NCBI GenBank assembly: GCA_023974075.1
Contig: CM043800.1
Location: forward strand, 28,991,452-29,055,451
DNA length: 64,000 bases
Reading direction: 5' to 3'
DNA from: Chaenocephalus aceratus
Lineage: Eukaryota; Chordata; Actinopteri; Perciformes; Channichthyidae
The position numbers and the translations under genes were made by a program. The stretch's first letter is position 1, and every line of letters starts with the position of its first letter. Under the pieces are notes generated by a model that saw nothing but the letters and a program-made list of their open reading frames with translations, did no database searches and had not been told where the DNA came from. Shown in pieces: positions 46,674 to 59,737 of the stretch.

Positions 46674-46901
46674 TCTTCTTCTTCTTCTTCTTCTTCTTCT
46701 TTCTTCTTCTTTCTTTTCTTCTTTTCTTTCTTCTTCTTTTCTCTCTTCTTCTTCTTCTTTCTTCTTCTTCTTCTTCTTCTCTCTTCTTCTTCTTCTTTCT
46801 TTCTTCTTCTTCTCTTCTTCTTCTTCTCTTCTCTCTTCTTCTTTCTTTCTTCTTCTTCTTCTTCTTCTTCTTCTTCTTCTTCTTCTTCTTCTTCTTCTTT
46901 C
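46674..46901 (+). repeat. (TTC)n polypyrimidine tract
   Basis: About 228 bp, almost purely T and C on the plus strand, with (TTC)n blocks, the longest at 46850-46900. Such mirror-like purine/pyrimidine DNA can form triplexes and stall polymerases. Confidence 0.95.
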
Positions 46902-47325
46902 TACTTTGGGTTTACTGGCAGGCTGCTGCCACCCGAAGTCCCCGGAGTTGGGGACTGGCTACAGTAGAAGCAGCTGGGACTCCCAGCAGTCGACACCTCC
47001 TCATCTCCCATGTTTTTTTTTGTGTTGCCATAAATGAGTCTCTCTGCGTTTCTGCGCTGGGCTAATGCTAATGCTAATAATGCTAATGCGAGGATAATAA
47101 AATGGCGGCTTCACAAAACTTTTTGGGAGTTTTACGGGCGTGGTTTGCATTCCGCCCAGCCAATCAGACATAGGAACCTTTTTCTCCCATGAAAGTCCCT
47201 GCTCTCTAGCAGGGACTGAAAAGGGGGTAAAAATGGTTCTGATGAACTAATTTAGTTCAGGGGGCTTTTTGGTGTGAACGCAAATATATCTGAGTTCTGG
47301 ATGAACTACTGTGTGAACGCGCCAA

Positions 47326-50300
47326 TTGATATATGTTGTTTTCTGAAAACCAACAATCAAAGAAGGTGAAATACCCCAAACTAGTGATCAGATTATGTAA
47401 ACAAATGACTACATTGATTATATTATTAACTTGTAATTCAGTGTATTTCCCATTTGTGCAAATTAAATATTCCAAAGACATACTGTAGGACTTATCAGAA
47501 AAATATAAATGAAATACTGGACAAAAATGAATACAGATCCCAGCTAGCTGTTATTAAAATAAAACACACTCAACAATGAGATCTGGGTCCATTTAGCACA
47601 ATGCACTGATGAGATCTGTCTGTCTTTTTGTCATGAAATGAAGGACTCATTAGGCAGAGGGCTCATTGACACGTTGGCTGTAGGGTCGACCCGCTGCATT
47701 AATTTCCTGCAGCTCCTCTTCTCTCCTCTCAGCTCGCTAATCTAGGGACGCTGGAAAATACAGCAACCATTTTTTCAGATGGTTACAAAGGCAGCCTTTG
47801 TTGACCTGCCAAGAAAATGTTGGATCGGATCACAAAATGCATTTTAAGCACGGCGAGTGGATGTGTGACATGCTTGTATAGGCAGTGGAGTGCTTACTAA
47901 ACCCAGTGCATTCCTGATCTCAGGAACATTCTTGGTTGTTGAAAAAACTAATGAAGACAGATTTGATAGGAAAATTGATTTTTTAAATCCCAGGATCTAC
48001 ACCTCTTGTGAGTAAAATATCCACTGGGTTTTGTTTTGCAGTAAAGTTTTAAAAACAGGACATCTACTGTGAGAAAACAAGTCGTTGTCCTACATTAATG
48101 TAGGCCACCTGAGCCACCTATTGTTAATAGGATAGAGGATGTTCACATTATGTTTCTTATGCTACTTATAATTACTTCTCCTGCTCATAATGAGAAGCTA
48201 TGTTCCTCCAGTAAGTTATAGGTAATTATTTAATTATTTTTCATATTTAAATTGCTGGAAAATAAATTAAAATAAGAATGAAAAAGATAAGCATAATGAG
48301 AACACGAATAAATAAAATGTTTACAGAGTAATGCAGGCTAAGGTTTGTAAAATATGTGCGGTTCATTGGGTAGGTTGTTATAAAGAACTTCTCCAAATAA
48401 AACATAAAAAGGGATACACTTTTATTTGGCAAGACGCATACTGACGCAACCAACCAAGCAATCAAACAAACAAACAAGCTGAATTTTAAGATATCTTGCT
48501 GCTTCTTCCACACAAGGTTTTGATTCGGATGAAAACACAATGAAACAGTAAGTGCAGCAAAGATAAGTCTTGGTTTGTCTCAGCTGTCATTTCCTCTAGC
48601 ATCCATAATGACCTCAATACAGACTCAGCAGCTGCACCAGGCGCTCATCTGGAGATTTCATAGGGAAACTTCCAACTCAGTTTTCTGAGACGGTGATGCA
48701 AATCATATCCGCATTGACCCGACATACTGAAGGCTTGGTTGAGCCGCTTGGGCTGCAATCGATATTACCGCACCAGAACAGCTTTAGGACCACGGTACTG
48801 TGTTACTCAGCAAGCTCCCTGATTTATTCCCAGAGAAACGCCCCGTTCCTGGCAGGTTTAATTAAGGCCTGAGACCGCCAACGACAACAGCGGAAAGAGT
48901 CCCAGTCAGAGATCAACCAGGATAAAGTGCAGACTCTTGGACGATACTTTGAAGTTTTAGTCATCAGGCTTGACTTGACAATGTTACCACAGCGACACAC
49001 TTTGTTTCGAGTGCTCGTAAAGCCATCCCTGGTGTGTAGGTAATGACATTCCACCGCTAATACCTCCTCGTCTTTCAACATAACACAAGTCAGATGATTG
49101 GCTATCAGCCAGCCAGCGATATATTTCTTCATATATAGCCGCCACAGAGATCTCATCCAATTCAATGATCTTAACGCCTCCACTCTGTCCTAATGAATGT
49201 TACAGTATGTGTCAATGTCTGAATTTGTAATGGTGTTCTGTATGCATCTCCAGGGGTTATGAACTGCGGACCGAGTTGCAACAACAACAGTTTACTCTTT
49301 ATGTTCCTTGTAAAAACAGATGTTTAGATAGTTGCCATCTCTAGCACACATTGCTGCTTTTCCTGATTTAGTGCCGGCGATGACTTTTAAAGGGGACCTT
49401 ATGGAGTTGGCGTAGGTCTTGAGGAACACATCAGTATTCAATTAGACTCTGTTAAAACTGGGAACTTTTTCGTGTAGAGTTTGGCAGAGGTAGAGGTTCC
49501 ACCGTTTGCTCTCGTGTCTAAAGATTGAGTGGAGAGTGAATAATCCTCGCTTCAGTTTTGGGGAATCACAGCCGCTGGCGGTCGAAGTGCCTGCGAATAA
49601 AATCCATTTTGGACGCCTGTTGTCTTAGATCACATCATTCTAGTGTCCACCAGAGTTCACCATGTTTTTACAGAAATTGCAGAACTCTTGTTTTGACTTT
49701 TCTGTCCTGACATAGAGTGACTTCATCGCCGAAGGCTTGCAGTAAGCTGGCTCTTTTTTACAGTCTTGTGTGTCCAAAGTATATATCAACACATAGAGAA
49801 AGAGTGAAACAGTCCAAGATAAGAGGAAAAACATCAGAGCTGACATTTACATCAGCTCTATTTTCCACTTAAATCATCTTTAAACTTTGATGCCTCTTAA
49901 GGACTTTGGTTAATCCTGTCTTTTTTCCGTTAGATGTCTTTGAGTGGCGGTAAACATTTATCTGAGGAAAACTTGTCTTTTAGTCGAGTGATGAGCTTTT
50001 GACACCAATTTGTGTTCGTTAGACTGCAGCAATTCGCCCTCCCCCTGAGATCAATACCTCGGCTCATCTCTTTCTGCCTGTTCGGCTTTACAAGCTGTAA
50101 AGACAGATAAAGTGGAAAGAAAGAAGGAGAGTGAGATTGAAAAGAGAGAGGGAAATAGAGGTGGAGGGAATCACAACAGCCAAGCTGCAGAGTAAATCTG
50201 GAATTGGTTTTATTGCTAGAGCATGACTTCCCTGATGTTTTCTGCTTGGGCAGTGTGGTGTTTTCAGATCAAAGTAACCAGGATGTTTGCACTATTTTAA

Positions 50301-51491
50301 TTCCCTGAAATAAAACTTACTGACAAATGTTTCTTACTAGTAGGGATTTCTGAAGCTTAACACTTGCTTTACCTTTAAATATCTCCACTTTCCGACAAAA
50401 ACATTAGAAATAGTCAGTGCTTTGGGTTACAAAAGAACTGGCACTCGTCAATTCTCCTTTGAAAGTCAGACTAATCGAATTTCTTTAAAGATTAACAGCT
50501 TGTCAGTCAGGGCGACCCATATATTGTATGGTAAGGAGTCTCTGGGACAGATTAGACCTTTAAATAAAAGATTAACTTACAAAACATTCAGTGCAATTGA
50601 AGTTTCCCACAGCCTGATAAACGCATTCGGCTGAAACGAAAGGAAGAGTGTCTCAGTTCGTCCTTTCCCATTGATGTATTCAAAGCAGCTCCTCAACTTT
50701 TTTTACTCAATTTAAGATCCTTTTCAGTGCTGCGGACACTGCGCCATTCTTCACGATATAATTGAACAATTAAATGAACAAATTAAATGTGTGCAGAAAA
50801 TGAGATTTCATTACAAAGTTACAGGGTGGAAAATCCATCATGTGAAAGGTGGATGAATGACAGGGTGATAAAAGGCTGATAATGAAACCTTATACTGGAT
50901 GCTGTTCGTTACATAAGAGGGGCTGACAGAGTTCATCCAGAGGTGGGAAGTGAAAATACAAGAGGTGAAAATTGAAAAGCTGTATCCTTAAGTTACTCCT
51001 GCAACATTTCTCCACAATTGATTTATTCAGTGAGGTTAAATGTTATGCATCAAATAAAGATTGTCCCTTTTTATACTTTTGTGGTAAAACCTTAAAAATC
51101 TGAAGAGGAAAAATACAAATGGTCCTAAATTCAAAATGAGTTTCCTTGAACATCTTGTATCTCCAGACTTATTATGTCCTTATTTCCAACATACCTCATT
51201 ATGTTTCCATCAACATAATAACAAAACATATCTATAAAAACATTGAGGGACAACAGTTTTCATCTCCTTCTGGAAACTAAATCACAGTTTTTAAAGTTAT
51301 TTTAAGGCATCTCAATGCACTTGAGGTTAGGGTAGTAATTATATATATAAATTATATGAACATTAACCAAAGGAACGTCTTGTAGCGTAAACCTAACCAC
51401 ACGGGGAATACACAACCCTGGTCTCAGGTGTCAAAGCCCTGTGCTGTGGGTTACCATTTCTAAGGATTTGACTGATTTTTCTTCATGTTGC
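47326..51491. other. Low-repeat region without recognised genes
   Basis: About 4.2 kb with short frames. The longest (minus, 48824-49183, 119 codons) has no recognisable domain or flanking splice context. Probably host intron or intergenic DNA. Confidence 0.45.
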
Positions 51492-51669
51492 TACATACAC
51501 TGAAACACCTGAAACGTTGACTTTAATTCATTGTATTATGTCAACAGATTTCACATAACGGCATTAGGTTAAATTAAAGCAATATTACAAAACTAACCTA
51601 ATACAGTATTGTGAAATGTGTTGACATAATACATTTAATTCAAGTCAATCTTTCAGTTTCTTCCATGTA
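51492..51669. mobile_element. Palindromic MITE
   Basis: Two arms of about 75 bp in inverted orientation: tgtattatgtcaacagattt and ggcattaggttaaatt on the left pair with their complements aatgtgttgacataatacat and aacctaatacagtattg on the right, around a loop of about 20 bp. Outer TACAT on both sides. No coding sequence; family unclassified. Confidence 0.75.
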
Positions 51670-54600
51670 CGGTATTAATGAGGCAAAATATGCCAAGAAA
51701 TAAATAATATCATATCCAATCATGTCCAAAAAACTAAATATGTCCACATTTTTGGAAAGCATCAGACAACGATACACATCTCATGTTGATGTTGCAATCT
51801 TTATCTGAAAACTAACGTGTATCTACCACTCTCTGACAGGATGTAATGAAAATAAAAATCCTTTTGAAATGTGATGAAAGGCATGTTGAACATCCCCAGA
51901 TGTTGATACTTAATAATAAAGTATTAACTTAGGGTTAGGGTTTTTTATCTTGTTTTCTTTTTATCTCTTCTGAATAGGACGTTCAGATGTTAAAATTAAG
52001 TATCAGAGACACACTGTTTAGCAGTCAACTTTAAACGTCTTGCAATCATTGTTCTTTGTTTTTTTGTTCCTACTAACGGTCATAGTACCCATGCAGGGTG
52101 CCGCACAGTCCTGTTTCCAATTACCTTATTGGTAAAACAAGGGGGGTGCTGGTGGTTTAGGAGGAGTTGAAAAGTACTACGAAGACGCTTTGATCCTCTC
52201 TGCTGAGAAACTCTGAGGCAAGAAACATATATATAAAAAATAAACAGGATGAGAGACAGATCAACAGTTTAAGCGGCCGAGCTTTGCAGAGTATGCAGCC
52301 GCAGCATTTTCAAACAGATAACCTGAAACCACATTTATTTTTCCATGTTCAATCTAAAGGCAACTGGAAGTGTGACTGCAGCGGTGTTATGTGTATAATA
52401 TTTCTTAACTGCTATAGTTCTGCCATTGAACCTGGCCTTAAACTTACAGCGAAGAAAACCCTTCAGTTAATATTTCAATAACATTGATCTTTTAAAAAAT
52501 AAAACTATTCTCCACACAGATTTGGATGACTCATCGCTGTAACTGGAAACAACTATGAGCTTTACTCGCATGCAGCTTGGTTTCAGAATACTGGCATTTG
52601 TTTCAGCTGTGTATGTTGAATTTCAGAATAAAACTGCTCCATCTACTTTGTTCAGGCCAGTGTTCTGCCCTACAGGTACGAGCTGTTATCTTTCGCCTGT
52701 CGCTATTCAGCCAAAGATTTAAAACACATGGAGGGGAAATGGTGGGAAACCATATTTAATCCCAGAAGGCTTAGTGGGAGGGAAGCAGGCCGCAGTGCAG
52801 TCGGCACACGTGGAGGTGGGTTACACACAAGCCACATCGACATGGCGCAGTTTTATGTAGCAGTTCATAAAACCTCAATGAGAGTCATCAGTCATCAGCG
52901 TAATGCTGAGCCAAATTTAAAAAAGCATCTGATCAAGCCGATGTGGCCCCGAGTTTTCTCATCTGGTATAGAATTCAACTTGTGTGGTAATAATATTTCT
53001 CTCTGTGAATGACTCATAATGGCTCCTCAAAAAAACTTCAGCTTATTACATTTCATTTTTTTCCTGACTCTGTTGTCATGACATTTCAGCTAGGCGCGCT
53101 AGGGAGGTGTGTCGATAATAGATGTTACAGAGCATTACAAAATCTTGCATTACACCGACTTGTCAGTGAGGACAAGCTGACATTAATATTCATCTTAATA
53201 ACTGCAGCATGAGAATATGAACTGAACCCAGATGCAAATACACTGTTTTAGAAGCGGCTCTTCTTACTATACTTATTTTCTTTATTGGCCATTTTTGTGG
53301 AATAAGAATTGAAATAAAACTAAAGAGGCAGGCCAATCACACAAGCATGAAGTCTTAGAAATATGACTTCAGTCTGGCTTGATTTAACCACAACACCCGT
53401 GGGTTACCATGGTAACATCCTTTTTTTTGTATTACTGTAAACACTCTTTCAGCAGCTACTTTGGAGAAAAACAACAGAAAAGCTACAGCGAGGCTGATAT
53501 CAATGAAAGGGAATTGCAAACCAGTAACGCCGGATTCAAGCATGTTGTTGTTTTCTGTGAATCGTGTGCATGTGAAGGCATTTTGAATCCAGGCCAGGAG
53601 CGGTGGACTCCGCCACAAACAATGAAAGCTACTATGTGGAAAAACTAATCACAGGATGTAAATACCTAAATGGATATTGATGAAAATTGCCAACAAGAAG
53701 AAGTTTGTTTTTTATGAAAATCTGAGGGATTGAACTGTAATTATGCAGACTTTTCAATAAGTTTATTTTTCTGAGTAAAGTAAATGTCCTTATTTCAACA
53801 CTCTGACAGATTGTTTTGCTTGTGTTTAATAAAACAATCTGATTGAGACCAATTATAAAGAGAGATTTAGATAAAATCATCCAAACGGACAAATTATAAC
53901 TGATAAGAAACACATTTTTTGATTTTCATATCACATAATGTTTCTGTTAAAGGGTCAGCAGGTTTTCAGTGGCGCCACATGGGTTCACCTTCCAAAAAAA
54001 CTTTGATCAGAAGTCCTCCTTTGATTATTTTAAGACTCATTCATTCTCTTTACAAACCTCCAGCTCCTCTTCTCTCCTCTCCCTGGCTGCTGGTGGACTG
54101 CTTTGAAAAGTGGAGTCTCTGCCTGTTGATCAGATAGCCCTATAACTAATGAAAAGCGTCATGGAAGTGACAGCAAGATTAATGTAGTATCCCGGGCAGC
54201 ACTCGCACGAGGCACACTGGGCTTTTCCTGCAGGGCTGCTGCCGCTGCTTACAACGCTATGTATGGTGACAAATAATGCCCCATTCTGCACTGACACCTG
54301 CGAGTCAAGGTTAAAAAACATATTCGCCACAGTCGGTGCGCGGTGGAAAACGTCAGGATGGGGGGGAATGAGGATAAAGGAATGGAAGATGGAAGTGGGG
54401 AGAGAGGATAAAGAGGAAGGAGAGAGAGAAAAGGGAAAGCTGCCATTTCAGATAGAATAAACTTATTTTACTGGAGCTGTACTCTGTAGGGGAGTCGTGG
54501 GAGAGGGTGGGGGGTGGACAGGAAAATGGGAATTCAGGATTAATTGAAAACATCTGTGCTGTGCAAAATGGCCGCAGCAGAGGAGCCTGAAGGGGATGAT

Positions 54601-54716
54601 AGCATAGAGGGATCACACACAGCACTTGAGAACATATAATATATTTGATTCTGTTTTTTCCCCCCACTCTGAGCAGACAGCTGATGATGCCACCAACTGT
54701 CTGGCTTGATATCTCA
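51670..54716. other. No gene recognised
   Basis: About 3 kb with short frames and no transposon ends that I can identify. A short telomere-like ttagggttaggg stands near 51929 but is too brief to be meaningful. Confidence 0.45.
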
Positions 54717-54735
54717 GTGTGTGTGTGTGTGTGTG

Positions 54736-54804
<69 letters not shown>
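54717..54804 (+). repeat. (TG)n microsatellite
   Basis: About 88 bp of TG units with one C interruption near 54742. Z-DNA-prone alternating sequence. Confidence 0.95.
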
Positions 54805-54805
<1 letters not shown>

Positions 54806-54930
54806 GTGGGAGACATCACTTTGATCGAGAAAACCATCTCATTCTTAGTCGATACCAGCAGCTGGGGCTCAAAAGCGGTCAATTCTGTCTGACCTTCAGC
54901 CGCAGCGTTACAGTGGGCCAATCAGACAAA

Positions 54931-54938
54931 GTGTGTGA

Positions 54939-55000
<62 letters not shown>

Positions 55001-55001
55001 A

Positions 55002-55060
<59 letters not shown>
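54931..55060 (+). repeat. (TG)n microsatellite, interrupted
   Basis: About 130 bp of TG units with ATA, ATGCACC and GAG interruptions. It lies 126 bp downstream of the first TG array in the same orientation. Confidence 0.93.
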
Positions 55061-55064
<4 letters not shown>

Positions 55065-55175
55065 ATGCACCATAATTCCAGGCGGAAGTTAAACATGGGC
55101 ATGGAATAGCATCAAACACACACATTCACCTTTTGTCATCTATGCTGCATAGATATGCTATGTACCAACCCAGTC

Positions 55176-55268
55176 TCACTGCATTTCGTGTTCACCAACA
55201 CGATTTTTATCTATTGATTCGTGTTCACCAAAACGATTTGCCCCTTTTTTTCGTGTTGCACAGCACGA
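55176..55268 (+). repeat. Three CGTGTTcACCAACACGATTT-type repeats
   Basis: ttcgtgttcaccaacacgat, then attcgtgttcaccaaaacga, then ttcgtgttgcacagcacgat, at about 30- to 45-bp spacing. Each has a CGTG and a CACG (or AACG) half that could pair. They precede the left arm of the foldback at 55435. They may be the terminal part of a transposon. Confidence 0.55.
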
Positions 55269-55434
55269 TTTTAAAAGCAATGTATTTCTACTGCCTGCAG
55301 CACGTCTTTTTCTCCGGTCGGGTCGTGGAAAGACCGGAAGCTGTGTGGTTTATAAAAACATGTTCTTACTCAATATCAAGCCACAATTATTGCTTTTATT
55401 TTAAATCGTATAATTTGGACTTCTGTTGCCGTTT

Positions 55435-57870
55435 TGTGAGGAAAATAAATGGGGCTCAGAGCCTCAGGATACTGAAATCTGTATTTTTAAATATGTTTTC
55501 CTTCTAATTTGTTATTCTTTTCAAAATAAACACACTGTTATTTACTCACCAATAACACACAATTATCCTTGCTTTTATTTATTGGTTTGATTCCATAATC
55601 TCGGGCTTTTTTGGTGTCCGTCAGGAACTGAATTTCAAAATAAAAATAACCGGAAACAGACGTAGGCCTATAAGGGACATTTTGAGCATCATTGCGATTG
55701 TTAACATTTTTTAGTTTAGGATGACCGAAGACACTACACTACCCATAATCCCCAGCTATCGTTAGGACTACAGTCCCCGTAAAGTTACGCAGAGTGTCAA
55801 ACAGCTGTGTGAAATGGAACGAAACCACGCCAGTCTATCCAAAACTGGAATCGAACGCCCCCCCAGAACTACACATGCTGGCTATTGTGGTTTCGCAAAA
55901 TGTTCTATGGACGTTCTCTACTGAACGTTTTCGTTTTTCCCACAATTAGAAGTTGCCAGTATTAAACACATTGGTGTTATCAAATGTAAAACATATAATT
56001 AATAAATGGTTGAAAATCGCTTGTGTCCATAATGTGCAGCATTAATATATAGCATTAATATATACCCACATGACAGCTCATTGATACTTTGTAATTCTAC
56101 TCCACTACAATTCAGAGGTTAACCTGGTATTTTACTCCACTGCATTTATTTGAGTTACTTTGCAGATTCTGATTAATTATGTGAAATCTAAACAACCCTT
56201 AAATCAGACTTTAGTTACACGTGACCTTAGTAAAATTCAGGTAAGGTGATTGTCAAGTGCCAACAATCAGGAGAGATATTTGATAGTTGGTGCTTGAGAA
56301 GACTAAACATGTATCTGCAATTGACATGAATGGAAACAAGTAATAAAGTATATTCATTACTCGTTATTCTCTACTACTAGTTAATTAAAGACTGTATATT
56401 ATGGCTATTTTGCACATCCCTTTCAAGATTTTCAAAGGTTTATTGACATATCATACACAACTACGGTGTAGTTATGGCAATGAATGAAAAACTTGGGTCA
56501 CAAGCCGGTTCCTCAACAGTGCATTACAGACATCTATCAATATGTGTGTACCCTCCACCATTAAACTGTCATATTCTGCACATTTCTTATTCTATCTACA
56601 TACATAAGAGTATAATTAATGTGTATAATATCAGTTTAAAATAAGTGCTTCAACATAGTTAACATTGCAGGAAAGCAATATATTAGACGTTACGTACTTT
56701 GTTTGTTTGTACCTTAATCTGTTATTTAATGTTTAAATAAAGGTTAATTCGTTTTTCTGTTTTGCACCTCCTCCTATTCATATCTTTGTACATCCTGCAC
56801 TAAACTGTTTTATTGTAGAGATCACTTATAGTATCTTCTTGATTTTTTATATTCTATATTTCTATATTTATACTTTCCCCCTATGAAAGTATGTACTCTT
56901 AATATTTTTTTAATCAAATATAACACATAAAAACAATAATTCAATAACGTGCTTTAACCACTAGGAGGTGTACACAAGGTACACACAGCCATAATAACTT
57001 TGTATTATTAGTGTGTATGTACAACATCTGAAGATGTATAGTTTCATGCATGCTTTCAGATAATTTTACAGCATATTGCTATACTATTTCAGACTCAGTA
57101 TTTACATTCTTACATTCAAAGAAAATGAGTAATATCTTTAAAACTACAGTCCTTTTATATCAGCTGTGCACCGTTATGGTGTAAATATAACCTATCTATG
57201 AATTAGATCAAATGTAAAAGTCAGCCGAATTAGTGTTGATACTGCAAGGAGACGTATTGTGTGAAGAGAAATTGAAGATGTTGTTTAATTGTTGATATAT
57301 TTATGATCCACGTCAAGTATTCAGTTTCGCGGCATTTCTTCCAGTTTTTCCAAAGGTCTTCTCATCAGGGCGCTATAAATAAAGAAACTACGGCACATCT
57401 GTAATATGTAATGCAGCCGAACCGTGTATTACAATGCCGTTATGTGATGACTTTCAAAGAGAAAAGCAAGAGCACTCGGAATTAAGTATTATTTTATTCT
57501 TTTAAAATGTTTTCCGGATTTCATATAATATAAACACCAAATCCCAGCATGCATTGCGGCTAACACATCCAATCAGCAAGCTTAAAACCATAGCTGAGGA
57601 TCTTGGGTAATCGCTCGAAATGCCTACGTCTGTTTCCGGATATATTTATTTTGAAATTCAGTTCCTGACGGACGCCAAAAAAGCCCGCGATTATGGAATT
57701 AAACCAATAAATAAAAGCAAGGATAATTGTGTGTTATTGGTGAGTAAATAACAGTGTGTTATTTTGAAAAGAATAATTAGATTATTAGATTATTAGAAAG
57801 AAAAACAGATTTAAAAAATACAGATTTCAGTATCCTGAGGCTCTGAGCCCCATTTATAAATAAATAAAAC
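55435..57870. mobile_element. Second foldback element with about 300-bp arms
   Basis: Left arm about 55435-55770 and right arm about 57570-57870 are inverted copies: ggctcagagcctcaggatac against gtatcctgaggctctgagcc; acacaattatccttgctttt against aaaagcaaggataattgtgt; cagacgtaggc against gcctacgtctg. The inner end is a diverged pair (taatccccagctat / atagctgaggatctt). The 1.8-kb loop is AT-rich with no ORF over about 60 codons. No target duplication was found. Confidence 0.65.
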
Positions 57871-58844
57871 TTTGACAATTAGGAGACAACCGATTGCTAT
57901 CTTCTTGGTTATTTCTGGAACGGACGTGCACAGTTGTTAAATTTAATGGCCTCCAGATTCTCTTTGATATCACTTGTACAACCAATGTATTACATTCATT
58001 CATTGCTTTATTGTGTGTGTATATGTTTGCAACAGGAAAACATTTAAACTAGAAAGGATTTTGATTATTAGCTTATAGCTAAACACACCAGCAAGCCTTT
58101 ACCTGGTATTACCTTTGGATGAAGTATGAAGAGAAAGCACACACAAAGTGTAAACTCATGCGTCGACCTGCTAGCTTTATCCAGCCTGGCAACACAAGTT
58201 AGTAGCTAAAAAGTGGTGTACCCGAAAACTGATTTAAAAAAGATTGATGTCTATCCATGGCATTGCTTCTACTGACCAGTTTGTATACACTGCCTTTGCG
58301 CCTCACTAATATGCACATTGAGTTATAAGCTCAAAACAGCTGTAAAGTCTGTGGGAGATGTTGCCCCCTCCTCTGATGCGCCTCAACTGCATCATAAAGA
58401 CACACAAAATTGATACAAAGGGCTGCTAAAAACAGCCCCCATGGTTTGTGTGGACAACGCAGACAAATCAATTATTTACAATTACATTCAGTACGTATAT
58501 TATATCAGGTGGGAAGCAGTGATGATATGTCAGCTCTTAGTTATTATGTAATCATCCTTTTGAATTGAGGATTATAGTTTGACAAACATTTGGAAGCCAT
58601 TTCTAATCACCTACAAACATTATTTTTTTAGTGCTCATAAAACAAATATCGCAATATGGGCCTTTACATATGTTTGTTGCATATGATTGTTTTGTTTACT
58701 TCTTTTTATTTGAATTGTAATGTTTTTGTTACATGTTTGGAGAAAAAAAGCTGGACCACTAACCTGACTATTTAAAAAAAAAAAAAAACACAATTTTTCC
58801 TTTCAGCATTGACAGACCACTTCTTCCTTCCTTTCACAATAAAA
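57871..58844. other. No gene recognised
   Basis: About 1 kb of AT-rich DNA between the second foldback element and the candidate DDE transposon. Only short frames. Confidence 0.45.
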
Positions 58845-59069
58845 GCCCTAGACACGTTCAGTTTGGCAGGACATTTACTAATAATATAGCATTCGGTGCC
58901 ATTTCAGCTAGGTTAATAAAAAATAAAAAAACATAATTTTCCATGTTTTTTTAATTTAATCTGAATGATGGCTTGTTAAAGTATAAGAAAAATGTTTTGG
59001 TCAAGCTCAGGATATTATGTTTAAATAATTGTGACCTAATAACAAAATGCAATGCAAACGAGGCAAAAC

Positions 59070-59083
59070 GTCCACCCTGTTAC
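59070..59083 (-). other. 14-bp motif copy, inverted (3' side)
   Basis: GTCCACCCTGTTAC, the exact reverse complement of GTAACAGGGTGGAC. Outermost copy on the left flank of the gene. Confidence 0.6.
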
Positions 59084-59388
59084 AGACATTCTCATGTCTA
59101 TTAAAAAGTGTTTTGACTACATAATCATTATAAATGTTAATTATCTAACAGCTGAAATGTTCCTTACTTAACCTCTCAAAAATAATTTAAATCATTATTT
59201 AGAAAATACTTGTATTTTGAGGCACAATGTAAGTTCAAACCCATTTGTTTTAGAATAAAACATAATTTAATTGGAATGTGGCCGCATGTTTTAGTAAATT
59301 AATTTTGTCAAATCATTCCCTGCAAAGGACTACAAATACATGGGTCATATTTGTTCATTTCATTTAATTATTATAAAAAGAAACACAG

Positions 59389-59432
59389 GTAACAGGGTGG
59401 ACACAAGAGAAACAGGACGTAACAGGGGGGAC
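59389..59432 (+). other. Two 14-bp motif copies (3' side)
   Basis: GTAACAGGGTGGAC at 59389-59402 and the variant GTAACAGGGGGGAC at 59419-59432, a 30-bp step. They lie about 300-350 bp beyond the stop codon of the gene. The partial form GTCCACCC is also at 59655-59662. Confidence 0.6.
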
Positions 59433-59737
59433 TTCACATCAGTGAATACAATAACATATTTAATTAAGAACATAAATCCTTAAACATTACATTTAATTAA
59501 TGGTGTTAAAATGTTATATTATATATTATTTAATTACATTTCATTTTACCAAGATTACTAACAAGAATTATTATAATTAACAATAACAGCCCACCTGCCC
59601 CGCATCCCCCAGGCCCTGACAAATACACACATACTCCAAACTTCAACCATAAAAGTCCACCCAATACAATATTCATGAACATATTCAACAGTTAATACAT
59701 ATGTAGTACCAACATTCTCCATCTATACATCAACCAT

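Larger units (their letters stand above)
44473..47325. mobile_element. Unclassified TIR DNA transposon (non-autonomous)
   Basis: Left end: cacaatagttcaagagaactcag (in two halves), then gcgttcacaccaagccccc. Right end, reversed: cacagtagttcatccagaac, then tgcgttcacaccaaaaagcc. The left arm holds an additional direct duplicate (ttcataagaactcttttag). The interior has an AT run (about 44850), an 18-bp tandem, CA and TTC microsatellites and a hAT-like terminal fragment. No transposase. PIF/Harbinger is possible, but I cannot support a superfamily. Confidence 0.55.

Noticed and set aside
46652..47065. Poly-Phe/Ser ORF resembling a signal or membrane segment
   Set aside because: Translation of the TTC tract.
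48824..49183. 119-codon minus-strand ORF as a host exon
   Set aside because: No family resemblance and no convincing splice sites.
51925..51942. Telomere-like ttagggttaggg
   Set aside because: Only two units, too short to indicate an interstitial telomeric site.
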